From the NCBI GenBank assembly GCA_046724665.1, contig JBKOWZ010000199.1:1-53122 (forward strand): a stretch of 53,122 bases of DNA. The letters are read 5' to 3'. The stretch's first letter is position 1, and each line of letters begins with the position of its first letter. This DNA is from Actinocrinis sp046724665. GTDB taxonomy: Bacteria > Actinomycetota > Actinomycetes > Streptomycetales > Catenulisporaceae. The notes under the pieces were generated by a model. That model was not told the DNA's origin and made no database searches. It saw only the letters and a list, made by a program, of their open reading frames with translations. The translations under genes and the position numbers were made by a program. This document shows, piece after piece, positions 24,597 through 32,367 of the stretch.

Positions 24597-24746
24597 AACG
24601 TCATGACACCCAACGTCGTGAAACCTAACGTCGCGATAGCCAATGTCATGACACCTGGCGTCGTGAACCCCGGCGCGGCGAGCCCGAGCGCGGCGGCTGA
24701 CGGCGTGGCGACAGGTGGCGCAGCGATCGACGGCGCGGCGTGGCCA
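24597..24746. repeat. Degenerate 15-bp minisatellite
   Basis: Ten consecutive 15-base units. The first five resemble AACGTCRTGAMACCY (24597-24671), for example AACGTCATGACACCC then AACGTCGTGAAACCT. The later five drift to GGCGCGGCGA-type units (24672-24746). It lies 25 bases beyond the end of the LacI gene. A 15-base period equals five codons, and both strands are open through it. Confidence 0.75.
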
Positions 24747-24770
24747 GGATCCGGCACGCGCGAGCGCCGG

Positions 24771-25823
24771 TCAGGCGGACTCGCGCACCACCAGGGTGGG
24801 CTCGAAGATCACCGATGTGGGCGGGCTGTCCGGGTCGTCGATGTGCTTGAGCAGCAGCCGGGCCATCTCGGCGGCCATGTCCTCCAGCGGCTGCCGGATG
24901 GTGGTCAGCGGCGGCCGGCTCATCAGCGCGGCGTTGCTGTCGTCGAACCCGATGACCGCCACGTCCTCGGGCACCCGGCGACCGCTGTCGTGCAGCGCCA
25001 GCACCGCGCCGAGTGCCATCAGGTCGTTGGCCACGAACACCCCGTCCAGGTCCGGATGCTCGGCCAGCAGCTGCCGCATCGCCCGCTCCCCGGTCTCCTG
25101 GGTGAAGTTGCCCTCGACCGAAGGGACGTAGGCGTGCCCGCGCCGCGCCATCGCGTCGCGGAAGCCGCTGAGCCGGTCCTGGCTGGCCGGCATGTCCAGC
25201 GGGCCGGAAATGGTCGCGACCCGCCGGCAGCCGCGCTCGGCGAGCCGGTCCGCGGCCAGCTTCGCCCCCGCGCTCTGCGCCGCGTCCACATAGCTGATCG
25301 GCAGCGGGCTGACCGGGCGCTGGGAGAGCACCGCCGGCAGTCCTGCCTCGGTGAGCAGCCCGGGCAGCGGGTCGGCGGCGCTCGCCGAGACCGCGATCAC
25401 GCCGTCCACGTGGCCCTGCTTGAGGTAGCCGATCAGCTGCGAGCGCGCCTGGTCGTTCTCGGCCAGCATCAGCACCATCGCGACCCCCCGCGGGCGCAGC
25501 ACGCCCATAATGCCGCTGACCAGCCGGCCGAAGAACGGGTCGGTGAAGATGCGGCCGAGGAACGGGTCGTCGAAGGTGCGATGCTCGGCCTCGGAGACCA
25601 CCAGCGCGATCGAGTTGGTCCGCCGGGTCACCAGCGAGCGGGCCGCCTGGTTCGGCACGTACCCGGTCTGGGCCACCGCGGCGCGCACGAGCTCCTGGAT
25701 CTGCGGGTCCACGTTGCGGATTCCGTTGATCACCCGCGACACCGTCGCGCGGGAGACCCCGGCCACCTTCGCGACGTGCTCGAGCGTCGGCGAGGCGCCC
25801 GGCGCGGGACGGTCTTTGCTCAT
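24771..25823 (-). CDS. LacI-family regulator, CebR-like
   Basis: A 350-residue LacI repressor: headpiece residues about 12-62 (TLEHVAKVAGVSRATVSRVINGIRNVDPQ), then the sugar-binding core (NSIALVVSEAEHRTFDDPFLGRIFTDPFFGRLVSGIM to LTTIRQPLEDMAAEMARLLLKHIDDP and LVVRESA). The doubled DDPF...TDPFF segment is typical of cellobiose- and beta-glucoside-responsive LacI proteins of actinobacteria. A palindrome GGAGAGCGCTCTCC lies 26 bases upstream of ATG 25823, between it and the divergent glucanase gene, with copies before the GH3 gene and the chitinase. So it probably represses itself, glucanase and GH3 gene until a beta-gluco-oligosaccharide binds; effector is inferred. Confidence 0.92.
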   Translation of the reverse strand: MSKDRPAPGASPTLEHVAKVAGVSRATVSRVINGIRNVDPQIQELVRAAVAQTGYVPNQAARSLVTRRTNSIALVVSEAEHRTFDDPFLGRIFTDPFFGRLVSGIMGVLRPRGVAMVLMLAENDQARSQLIGYLKQGHVDGVIAVSASAADPLPGLLTEAGLPAVLSQRPVSPLPISYVDAAQSAGAKLAADRLAERGCRRVATISGPLDMPASQDRLSGFRDAMARRGHAYVPSVEGNFTQETGERAMRQLLAEHPDLDGVFVANDLMALGAVLALHDSGRRVPEDVAVIGFDDSNAALMSRPPLTTIRQPLEDMAAEMARLLLKHIDDPDSPPTSVIFEPTLVVRESA

Positions 25824-25848
25824 GAATGCTTTTTTAGCACACCTGCTT

Positions 25849-25862
25849 GGAGAGCGCTCTCC
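25849..25862. promoter_or_regulatory. CebR-like operator between LacI and glucanase genes
   Basis: GGAGAGCGCTCTCC, a 14-bp perfect palindrome, sits in the 103-base divergent interval between the LacI gene and the GH16 glucanase gene. Identical to the sites at 24455-24468 and 32096-32109. Confidence 0.8.
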
Positions 25863-25926
25863 GGAGCCTCGGGCAATTCAATTCCGATTCCATTCTGACA
25901 CGGCATCAGACAAGGCAGGAACAGGT

Positions 25927-28900
25927 ATGGCTACCCTTCGCCCTGGCGCGACGGCGCGCTGGCGCAAACCGCTTCACGCACTGCCCAGATCGGTGCAGGC
26001 GTTGCTGATCGCCCTGGTCGCGCTCGCCCTGGCCGCCTACGCGCTGATCGCGCCGGCAGCCGGCACCGCACACGCCGCCGCCGCGCTGCTCTCCCAGGGG
26101 CAGCCCGCGACCGCGTCCTCGAGTGAAGGCGCCGGGACGGCGGCGGGTGCGGCCGTGGACGGTAACACCGGTACGCGCTGGTCGAGTGCGTTCAGCGATC
26201 CGCAGTGGCTCCAGGTGGACCTCGGATCGACCGCCTCGATCACCCAGGTCGTGCTGAACTGGGAGACCGCCTACGCGACGGCGTTCCAGATTCAGTTCTC
26301 GAACGATGCGGTGAGCTGGACGTCGGTCTATTCGACGACCACGGGTGCCGGCGGCGTGCAGACGCTCAACGTGACTGGTACCGGTCGTTATGTGCGGATG
26401 TACGGTACGGCGCGGGCGACCGGATACGGGTACTCGCTGTGGGAGTTCCAGATCTACGGCACCCTTGGTACGCAACAGGGCTGCGGAACCACGAACGCCG
26501 CGCTGAACCAGCCCGCGACCGCGTCCTCGAGCGAGGGCGCCGGGACGGCGGCGGGTGCGGCGGTGGACGGTAACACCGGTACGCGGTGGTCGAGTGCGTT
26601 CAGCGATCCGCAGTGGCTCCAGGTGGACCTCGGCAGCAGCAAGTCTGTCTGTCAGGTCGGGTTGAACTGGGAGGCGGCGTACGCGACGGCGTTTCAGATT
26701 CAGGTCTCGAACGATGCGGTGAACTGGACGTCGGTCTATTCGACGACTACAGGTACCGGCGGCGTACAGACGCTCAAAGTGACCGGCACTGGTCGCTATG
26801 TGCGGATGTACGGTACGGCGCGCGCGACCGGATACGGGTACTCGCTCTGGGAGTTCCAGATCTACACCGGCACCTCGGCGTCCGCGAGCCCGTCACCGTC
26901 GTCGTCGCCCACGCCGAGCCCGACGCAGTCGCAGCCCGCGTGGACCACCGTGTGGAACGCCAATCTCTCCGGCGCCGCGAACACGACCCCGCCGGCCGCC
27001 GACTGGATCCTGGACACCGGCACCCAGGCTCCCGGCGGCCCGCCGCAGTGGGGCACCGGCGAGATCGAGACGATGTCCAACTCGACCGCCAACGTCCACC
27101 TCGACGGCGCCGGGCACCTGAACATCACCGCGCTGAACAACAACGGCGCGTGGACCTCCGGCCGCATCGAGTCCCAGCGCAGCGACTTCGCCGCGCCGGC
27201 CGGCGGCATGCTCCAGATCTCCGCAGCGATCAAGCAGCCCAACCCGGCCAACGGGATCGGCTACTGGCCGGCGTTCTGGACCCTCGGCGCCGGCTCGCGC
27301 ACCGGCGGCACCTGGCCGGCCGTCGGCGAGTCGGACATCATGGAGGCGGTCAACGGCCGCAGCCAGGTCTCCGGCACCCTGCACTGCGGCGTGGCCCCCG
27401 GCGGCGCCTGCAACGAGTTCGGCGGGCGTACCAGCGGCCTGACGTACTGTGCCGGCTGCCAGACCGCCTACCACACCTACGCCGAGGTCATCGACCGCAC
27501 CATGTCGGACGAGCAGATCCGCTGGTACGTGGACGGCCAGCAGTTCTGGCAGGTCAGCGAGAGCCAGGTGGGCGTCGCGACCTGGCAGGCCGCGGTGGAC
27601 CACGGCTTCTTCATCATCTTCGACCTGGCCATCGGCGGCTCGTTCCCAAACGCCGACTGCGGCTGCACCTCGCCGAATGCGCAGACCTCGTCCGGCGGCA
27701 CGCTGAGCATCGGCTCGGTGCTCGTGCAGCAGACCACCGGCGCCGTGCCGCCGCCGCTGGCCACGCCGCCGGCCCAGCCGAACAGCCCGAGCGTGGTCAA
27801 GGTCACCGGCACCCAGGGCAACTGGAGCCTGACGGTCAACGGCGCGCCGTGGACCATCAAGGGCGCCACCTACGGCCCGCCGGCCGCCGCCGCGAGCACC
27901 TACCTGCCTGACCTGGCCGCCATGGGCGTCAACACGGTGCGCGACTGGGGCACCGACGGCACGTCGCAGCCGCTGCTGGACGCGGCCGCGGCCAACGGGA
28001 TGAAGGTCATCAACGGGTTCTGGCTCAACCAGGGCCAGGACTATGTCAACGACGCGGCGTACAAGACCAACACGCTCAACACGATCGTCCAGTACGTGAA
28101 CCAGTACAAGAACAACGGCGGCACGCTGATGTGGGACGTCGGCAACGAGGTCCTGCTGACCTTGCAGAACACTTACTCCGGGGCGCAGCTGGAGGCCGAG
28201 CGCAACGCCTACGCGCAGTACGTCGAACAGGTCGTCAAGGCCATCCACCAGGCCGACCCGAACCATCCGGTGACCTCGACCGACGCCTGGGTCGGCGCGT
28301 GGCCGTACTACAAGGCCAACACGCCGGACCTGGACCTGCTCGCGGTCAACTCGTACGGCGCGGTATGCAACGTGCAGGCGGCCTGGAGCAGCGGCGGCTA
28401 CAACAAGCCGTACATCGTCACCGAGTCCGGCCCCGACGGCGAGTGGGAGGTGCCCAACGACGGCAACGGCGTGCCGACGCAGGACAGCGACCAGGCCTCG
28501 GCCGCCGGGTACGCCTCCGCCTGGAACTGCATCACCGCGGCCAGGGGCGTGGCGCTCGGCACGACGCTGTTCAACTACGGCCTGGAGAACGACTTCGGCG
28601 GCATCTGGTTCAACTTCGTCACCGGAGGCTGGCGCCGGCTGTCCTACTACACGGTCAACCAGCTCTACGGCGGCAGGAACCCGGTGAACCAGGCCCCGGT
28701 CATCTCCGGCATGACGGTGAACAACGCCGCGGCGGTCCCCGCGGGCGGCACGTTCACGGTCAACGTCCCGGCAACCAGCCCGATCGACGCGCCGCTGCGC
28801 TACGGGGTCAACCTGAGCAGCAAGTACATCGACTCCGGCACCGCGCTGCGCGGCGCGAGCTTCACCGTCAGCGGCAGCACGCTCACCATCACCGCCCCGC

Positions 28901-29397
28901 GCACCATCGGGGTGTGGAAGGTGAATGTGTACGTCTACGACGGCCGCGGCAACGCCGGTATACAGACCGCGTCGTTCAAGGTCGTGCCGCCGCCGGTCGC
29001 CGGAACCAACGTGGCGCTCGGCAAACCGGTCACCGCGTCGTCGTACCAGGCGACCGGCACCGGCGCGCCGTTCCCGCCGGGCAATGCCGTGGACGGCAAC
29101 GTCGGCACCCGCTGGGCGACCGACTGGAGCGACCCGCAGTGGATCCGGGTGGACCTGGGCCAGAGCACCGCGATCCGCCACATCCAGCTGGTGTGGGAGA
29201 GCGCGTACGGCCAGGCGTACCAGATTCAGACCTCGAACGATGGGGTGAACTGGACCACGATCTACTCGACCACGACGGGCATCGGCGCGGTGGACGACTT
29301 CGACGTGACCGGCTCGGGGCGCTACGTGCGGCTGTACGGCACCGCGCGCGGGACCACGTACGGCTACTCGCTCTACGAGTTCGGGATCTACTCCTGA
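25927..29397 (+). CDS. Secreted modular GH16 beta-glucanase fused to clan-A glycosidase, three CBM32
   Basis: A 1156-residue exported enzyme. Residues 1-50 are a signal peptide ending TAHA. Two nearly identical F5/8-C (CBM32-like) domains follow (about 59-178 and 195-314), then a Ser/Pro linker (about 316-338). A GH16 domain (about 340-604) has the catalytic E-S-D-I-M-E (Glu468, Asp470, Glu473) of laminarinases and beta-1,3-glucanases. A TIM-barrel domain (about 638-920) has WDVGNEV (Glu741) and VTESGP (Glu833), the acid/base and nucleophile layout of clan GH-A; GH72- or GH5/GH2-like. An Ig-like part and a third CBM32 (about 1028-1156) end it. ATG 25927 follows GGCAGGA. Likely beta-1,3-glucan degradation or remodelling. 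Confidence 0.92.
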   Translation: MATLRPGATARWRKPLHALPRSVQALLIALVALALAAYALIAPAAGTAHAAAALLSQGQPATASSSEGAGTAAGAAVDGNTGTRWSSAFSDPQWLQVDLGSTASITQVVLNWETAYATAFQIQFSNDAVSWTSVYSTTTGAGGVQTLNVTGTGRYVRMYGTARATGYGYSLWEFQIYGTLGTQQGCGTTNAALNQPATASSSEGAGTAAGAAVDGNTGTRWSSAFSDPQWLQVDLGSSKSVCQVGLNWEAAYATAFQIQVSNDAVNWTSVYSTTTGTGGVQTLKVTGTGRYVRMYGTARATGYGYSLWEFQIYTGTSASASPSPSSSPTPSPTQSQPAWTTVWNANLSGAANTTPPAADWILDTGTQAPGGPPQWGTGEIETMSNSTANVHLDGAGHLNITALNNNGAWTSGRIESQRSDFAAPAGGMLQISAAIKQPNPANGIGYWPAFWTLGAGSRTGGTWPAVGESDIMEAVNGRSQVSGTLHCGVAPGGACNEFGGRTSGLTYCAGCQTAYHTYAEVIDRTMSDEQIRWYVDGQQFWQVSESQVGVATWQAAVDHGFFIIFDLAIGGSFPNADCGCTSPNAQTSSGGTLSIGSVLVQQTTGAVPPPLATPPAQPNSPSVVKVTGTQGNWSLTVNGAPWTIKGATYGPPAAAASTYLPDLAAMGVNTVRDWGTDGTSQPLLDAAAANGMKVINGFWLNQGQDYVNDAAYKTNTLNTIVQYVNQYKNNGGTLMWDVGNEVLLTLQNTYSGAQLEAERNAYAQYVEQVVKAIHQADPNHPVTSTDAWVGAWPYYKANTPDLDLLAVNSYGAVCNVQAAWSSGGYNKPYIVTESGPDGEWEVPNDGNGVPTQDSDQASAAGYASAWNCITAARGVALGTTLFNYGLENDFGGIWFNFVTGGWRRLSYYTVNQLYGGRNPVNQAPVISGMTVNNAAAVPAGGTFTVNVPATSPIDAPLRYGVNLSSKYIDSGTALRGASFTVSGSTLTITAPRTIGVWKVNVYVYDGRGNAGIQTASFKVVPPPVAGTNVALGKPVTASSYQATGTGAPFPPGNAVDGNVGTRWATDWSDPQWIRVDLGQSTAIRHIQLVWESAYGQAYQIQTSNDGVNWTTIYSTTTGIGAVDDFDVTGSGRYVRLYGTARGTTYGYSLYEFGIYS
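26103..26868 (+). repeat. Near-identical tandem copies of the CBM32-coding segment
   Basis: Segments 26103-26460 and 26511-26868 are 358 bases each, offset by 408 bases, and nearly identical over long blocks (for example 26113-26223 against 26521-26631 with only a few changes). The third CBM32 (from about 29010) is clearly more diverged. This indicates recent duplication or ongoing conversion within the gene. Confidence 0.85.
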
Positions 29398-29409
29398 CGC
29401 GTTGAAAGA

Positions 29410-29441
29410 GGCCGCCGGATGCGTGATCGCGTCCGGCGGCC
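29410..29441. terminator. Terminator hairpin between glucanase and GH3 genes
   Basis: Outer arms GGCCGCCGGA (29410-29419) and TCCGGCGGCC (29432-29441) with the inner GCG/CGC pairing give a 14-bp stem and a TGAT loop, 12 bases after the glucanase stop. Genes converge here. Confidence 0.75.
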
Positions 29442-29472
29442 CCCGGCTTTCGTGGGCTGCCCGGCAGTCAGT

Positions 29473-29520
29473 CCACAGCGCCTTCAACCCACAGCGCCTT
29501 CAACCCACAGAGCCCTCAAC
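29473..29520 (-). repeat. Three 16-bp tandem repeats spanning the GH3 stop codon
   Basis: Two exact units CCACAGCGCCTTCAAC (29473-29488, 29489-29504) and one variant CCACAGAGCCCTCAAC (29505-29520). On the minus strand each unit holds GGTTGA, and the GH3 stop (29516-29518) is the TGA of the first unit read. Confidence 0.85.
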
Positions 29521-32059
29521 CCACGATGACAGCCGCCGAGAGCGGCAGGTCGCCGACCGAGCGCCCGGCCAGCACCGTGAACTGGCCCGGCTCGGTGCTC
29601 CAGCGGCTCGCCGAGGCCGACCAGTGCTGGAACGCGCGGGCCGGCACCTCGACCGCGGCCGTGACCGTCTCGCCCGGCTGCGCCTCGACGGCGGCGAACC
29701 CGGCAAGCCAGCGCTCCGGCCGCTCGATCGCGCTGTCCGGGCGGCTGAGGTAGACCTGCACGAGTTCGCGCCCGGCCCGCCGACCGCTGTTGCGCACGAC
29801 GACCTCGACGGTGAGGCCTTGGCCGTGCTCGACCGCGCGCGGCACGCTGACCGCCTCGTAGCTCCAGCTGGTGTAGCCGAGGCCGTGGCCGAACCAGAAC
29901 ATCGGTTCGGCCGCGCCACCTTCCAGCATGCGCTCCCGCAGCCAGGCGCGGTAGCCGACGTGCAGGCCCTCGGTGTAGTCGAGCGTTCCCTTGACCGGCT
30001 TGGTGTCCAGCACCGGCACGTCCGCGGCCGCGGCGCCCCAGGTGGTCGGCAGTCGGCCGCCGGGCTCCGCCGCGCCGAACAGCAGGTCGGCGATGCCGTC
30101 GCCGGCCTCCTGGCCGGGGAACCAGGTCAGCAGCGCGGCGGGCACGTCGCCGAGCCACGGCAGCAGCACCGGGCCGCCCGCGTTGACCAGCACGACGGTG
30201 CGCGGGTTGACCGCGGCGACCGCGGCGACCAGTTCGTCCTGGCGGCCGGGCAGCGCGAGGCTGGTGCGGTCGAAGCCCTCGCTCTCGATCTCGTCGGTGG
30301 TGCCCACCACCACGATCGCGGCGTCGCTGGACTTCGCCAGGGCCACGGCGGCGGCCAGTTCGTCGTCGCCGTCGCGGCGCGGCGGATCGGCGGTCAGCGC
30401 GACCGCCAGGCCGGTGTCGCGGGTGATGCGGCGGCGCGCGGCCAGCTCCACCGGCGCGCCCGCCGAGACGGTGAGCGGAGCCTGCCGGTACGAGGGGGTG
30501 ACGTGCAGGTAAGTGGGGTCGTCCGACTCCGGCACGACCGTCTCGTCGATCAGGACCCTGCCGCCGGCGCGCAGCGAGACCTCGCCGAGGCCGACCACGC
30601 CGACCTTCCACGCGCCGCCGACCTCGGGCAGCAGGCGTGCGCTGACCTCGACGAACTCGGCGCCGAGCGAGCTGAAATCGACCGAGGGCTCGAGGATGCG
30701 GCCGCTGCGGCGCAGTTCGCTGTGCACCTCGGCGCCGTCCGCGTCCAGGTAGCGCACCCGCACGCCGGGCTCGCCGGTCACCGGGTCCGTGGAGCGCTCC
30801 GGCGTCAGCGGCGTCGGGCGCACGCTCACATGCGCGCCGGCGGCGTATTCGACCTGCGCGATGCCTTCGAGGGCGGCGCGTATGCCGGCCAGTGGAGTGA
30901 CCGTCGATTCGGGGAAGACGCTCGCGCTGCCGCCGCCCTGGATGCGCGCCGTGGCCGCGTTCGGCCCGATGACGGCGATGCTGCGCAGGGACGCCGGATC
31001 CAGCGGCAGCAGTCCCTCCTCGTTGCGGACCAGGACGCTGCTGCGCGTCACGGCGTGCCGCAACAGTGCCCGCGCCTCATCGGCCGCTAGCGGCGGCGCC
31101 TCGTGCCCGGGCGACGCGCTGTTGCGTGAGGCCGCTGCGACGCCGTCAACACCCTCGACGCCGTCAACACCGTCGAGCGGGTCCAGTGCGCCGACCCGCT
31201 CAGCCAGCAGGAACAGCCGCCGCAGCTTCTCGTCGATCACCGCTTCCGGCACCAGGCCGTCGCGCACCGCGGCGACCAGCGGCGCACCCCAGTGCTCGTT
31301 CGGGCCGGGCATCGCCAGGTCCTGCGCGGCGAGCGCGGCCGGGACGGTCGAGCGCAGCGCGCCCCAGTCCGAGACCACCAGGCCGTCGAAGCCCCACTCG
31401 CCCTTCAGCGGCTCGGCCAGCAGCGGGCTCTCGGACATCGTGGTGCCGTTGACCGAGTTGTACGCCGACATCACCGCCCACACCCCGGCCGCGACGGCGG
31501 CCTCGAACGGGGCGAGGTACACCTCGCGCAGGGTGCGCTCGTCAACGCGCGCGTCGAGGGTCAGCCGCTCGGTCTCCGAGTCGTTGGCCACGTAGTGCTT
31601 CGCGGTCGCCGCGACGCCGCCGCTCTGCACGCCCCTGATGTACGCCGCGCCGATCCGGCCGGTCAGCAGCGGGTCCTCGGAGAAGCACTCGAAGTGCCGT
31701 CCGCCGGCAGGGGAGCGGTGCAGGTTGAGCGTCGGTGCCAGCAGCATCCGCACCCCCTTGCGCCGCGCCTCGCCGGACAGCACCCGGCCGAGCCGCTCGA
31801 CCAGTTCCTCGTCCCAGGTGGCGGCCATCGCGGTGGCCGAGGGCAGGGCGAGCGCGGTGTCCCGCTCGTCCCAGCGCTCTCCGCGCACACCGATCGGCCC
31901 GTCCGAGGTGGCAATCGCGCGCAGACCGGCCGCGGGCTCGGCGGCGGTGCGGAACACCGAGCCGCCTGACAGCAGCCTGATCTTCTGCTCGAGGCCGAGC
32001 CGGGAGAGGCGTTCCTCGAACCGGCCGCCGGGCCGGTCACCGCTGTCCGCTGCGCGCAT
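29516..32059 (-). CDS. GH3 beta-glucosidase with PA14 insertion
   Basis: An 847-residue cytosolic glycosidase (no signal peptide) expected to release glucose from beta-gluco-oligosaccharides. The N-terminal GH3 barrel has TSDGPIGVRG, KHYVANDSETER and the nucleophile motif GLVVSDWGA with Asp231. The C-terminal alpha/beta sandwich is split by a PA14 domain (about 405-545: VRVRYLDADGAEVHSE to RVLIDETVVPES), as in Bgl1/DesR-type enzymes, where it shapes specificity. A fibronectin-III-like domain (about 745-847) ends it. ATG 32059 follows GGGAGGGA. A CebR-like palindrome (32096-32109) lies 37 bases upstream, so it is probably in the regulon of the 24771 repressor. Confidence 0.93.
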   Translation of the reverse strand: MRAADSGDRPGGRFEERLSRLGLEQKIRLLSGGSVFRTAAEPAAGLRAIATSDGPIGVRGERWDERDTALALPSATAMAATWDEELVERLGRVLSGEARRKGVRMLLAPTLNLHRSPAGGRHFECFSEDPLLTGRIGAAYIRGVQSGGVAATAKHYVANDSETERLTLDARVDERTLREVYLAPFEAAVAAGVWAVMSAYNSVNGTTMSESPLLAEPLKGEWGFDGLVVSDWGALRSTVPAALAAQDLAMPGPNEHWGAPLVAAVRDGLVPEAVIDEKLRRLFLLAERVGALDPLDGVDGVEGVDGVAAASRNSASPGHEAPPLAADEARALLRHAVTRSSVLVRNEEGLLPLDPASLRSIAVIGPNAATARIQGGGSASVFPESTVTPLAGIRAALEGIAQVEYAAGAHVSVRPTPLTPERSTDPVTGEPGVRVRYLDADGAEVHSELRRSGRILEPSVDFSSLGAEFVEVSARLLPEVGGAWKVGVVGLGEVSLRAGGRVLIDETVVPESDDPTYLHVTPSYRQAPLTVSAGAPVELAARRRITRDTGLAVALTADPPRRDGDDELAAAVALAKSSDAAIVVVGTTDEIESEGFDRTSLALPGRQDELVAAVAAVNPRTVVLVNAGGPVLLPWLGDVPAALLTWFPGQEAGDGIADLLFGAAEPGGRLPTTWGAAAADVPVLDTKPVKGTLDYTEGLHVGYRAWLRERMLEGGAAEPMFWFGHGLGYTSWSYEAVSVPRAVEHGQGLTVEVVVRNSGRRAGRELVQVYLSRPDSAIERPERWLAGFAAVEAQPGETVTAAVEVPARAFQHWSASASRWSTEPGQFTVLAGRSVGDLPLSAAVIVG

Positions 32060-32095
32060 GGCGTCGTTGTCCCTCCCAGCCCGCCCAAACCCGTC

Positions 32096-32109
32096 GGAGA
32101 GCGCTCTCC
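32096..32109. promoter_or_regulatory. CebR-like operator upstream of the GH3 gene
   Basis: GGAGAGCGCTCTCC, third exact copy of the 14-bp palindrome, 37 bases before the GH3 start codon. Confidence 0.8.
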
Positions 32110-32252
32110 CCACAGGAAGGTTCCCGGTCGGCGCAGTGCGCTGTCAAGAGCGATCCGGTCGCTGGAAACGGTTACGTTCTCCGCACACCGTTACCTGGCC
32201 GTAGTCTCCGCGGTCTTGACGGGCCCCGGCCGAGACTGTTTCATACGAGCCA

Positions 32253-32278
32253 CGGAACCGGTTCCGGAATCGGTTCCG
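32253..32278. promoter_or_regulatory. Double LacI-type operator upstream of the 32368 regulator
   Basis: CGGAACCGGTTCCG (32253-32266) is a 14-bp perfect palindrome and CGGAATCGGTTCCG (32265-32278) is a one-mismatch copy overlapping it by two bases, centres 12 bp apart. A degenerate copy, GGAAACGGTTAC, lies at 32164-32175. The site is 90 bases before GTG 32368, so autoregulation is likely; the divergent GH3 gene may respond too. Confidence 0.65.
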
Positions 32279-32367
32279 GGCAGTAAGGTCACCGGCCGGG
32301 ACTCACGTTTCGGCAGGTGGGAGACGGCGCCCGGGTAACCTGACAACGACGTGAGGAGGGACCAGCC

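Larger units (their letters stand above)
32060..32367. promoter_or_regulatory. Divergent control region, GH3 and LacI genes
   Basis: 308 bases holding operators of two different LacI types: the CebR-like palindrome next to the GH3 gene and the GGAACCGGTTCC pair next to the LacI gene. No additional coding sequence is supported. Confidence 0.6.

Noticed and set aside
24536..24757. Minus-strand 73-codon reading frame after the LacI gene
   Set aside because: No ribosome site; it mostly translates the 15-bp minisatellite, and open frames are easy to get from it on both strands.
24381..25898. Long plus-strand open frame opposite the LacI gene
   Set aside because: It is antisense to a clear LacI gene, is rich in Arg/His/Gly as expected for GC-biased shadow frames, and has no family features.
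30791..30800. GGAGCGCTCC palindrome as a fourth CebR-type operator
   Set aside because: Only 10 bp, within the GH3 coding sequence, and lacks the GAGAGCGCTCTC form of the other three.
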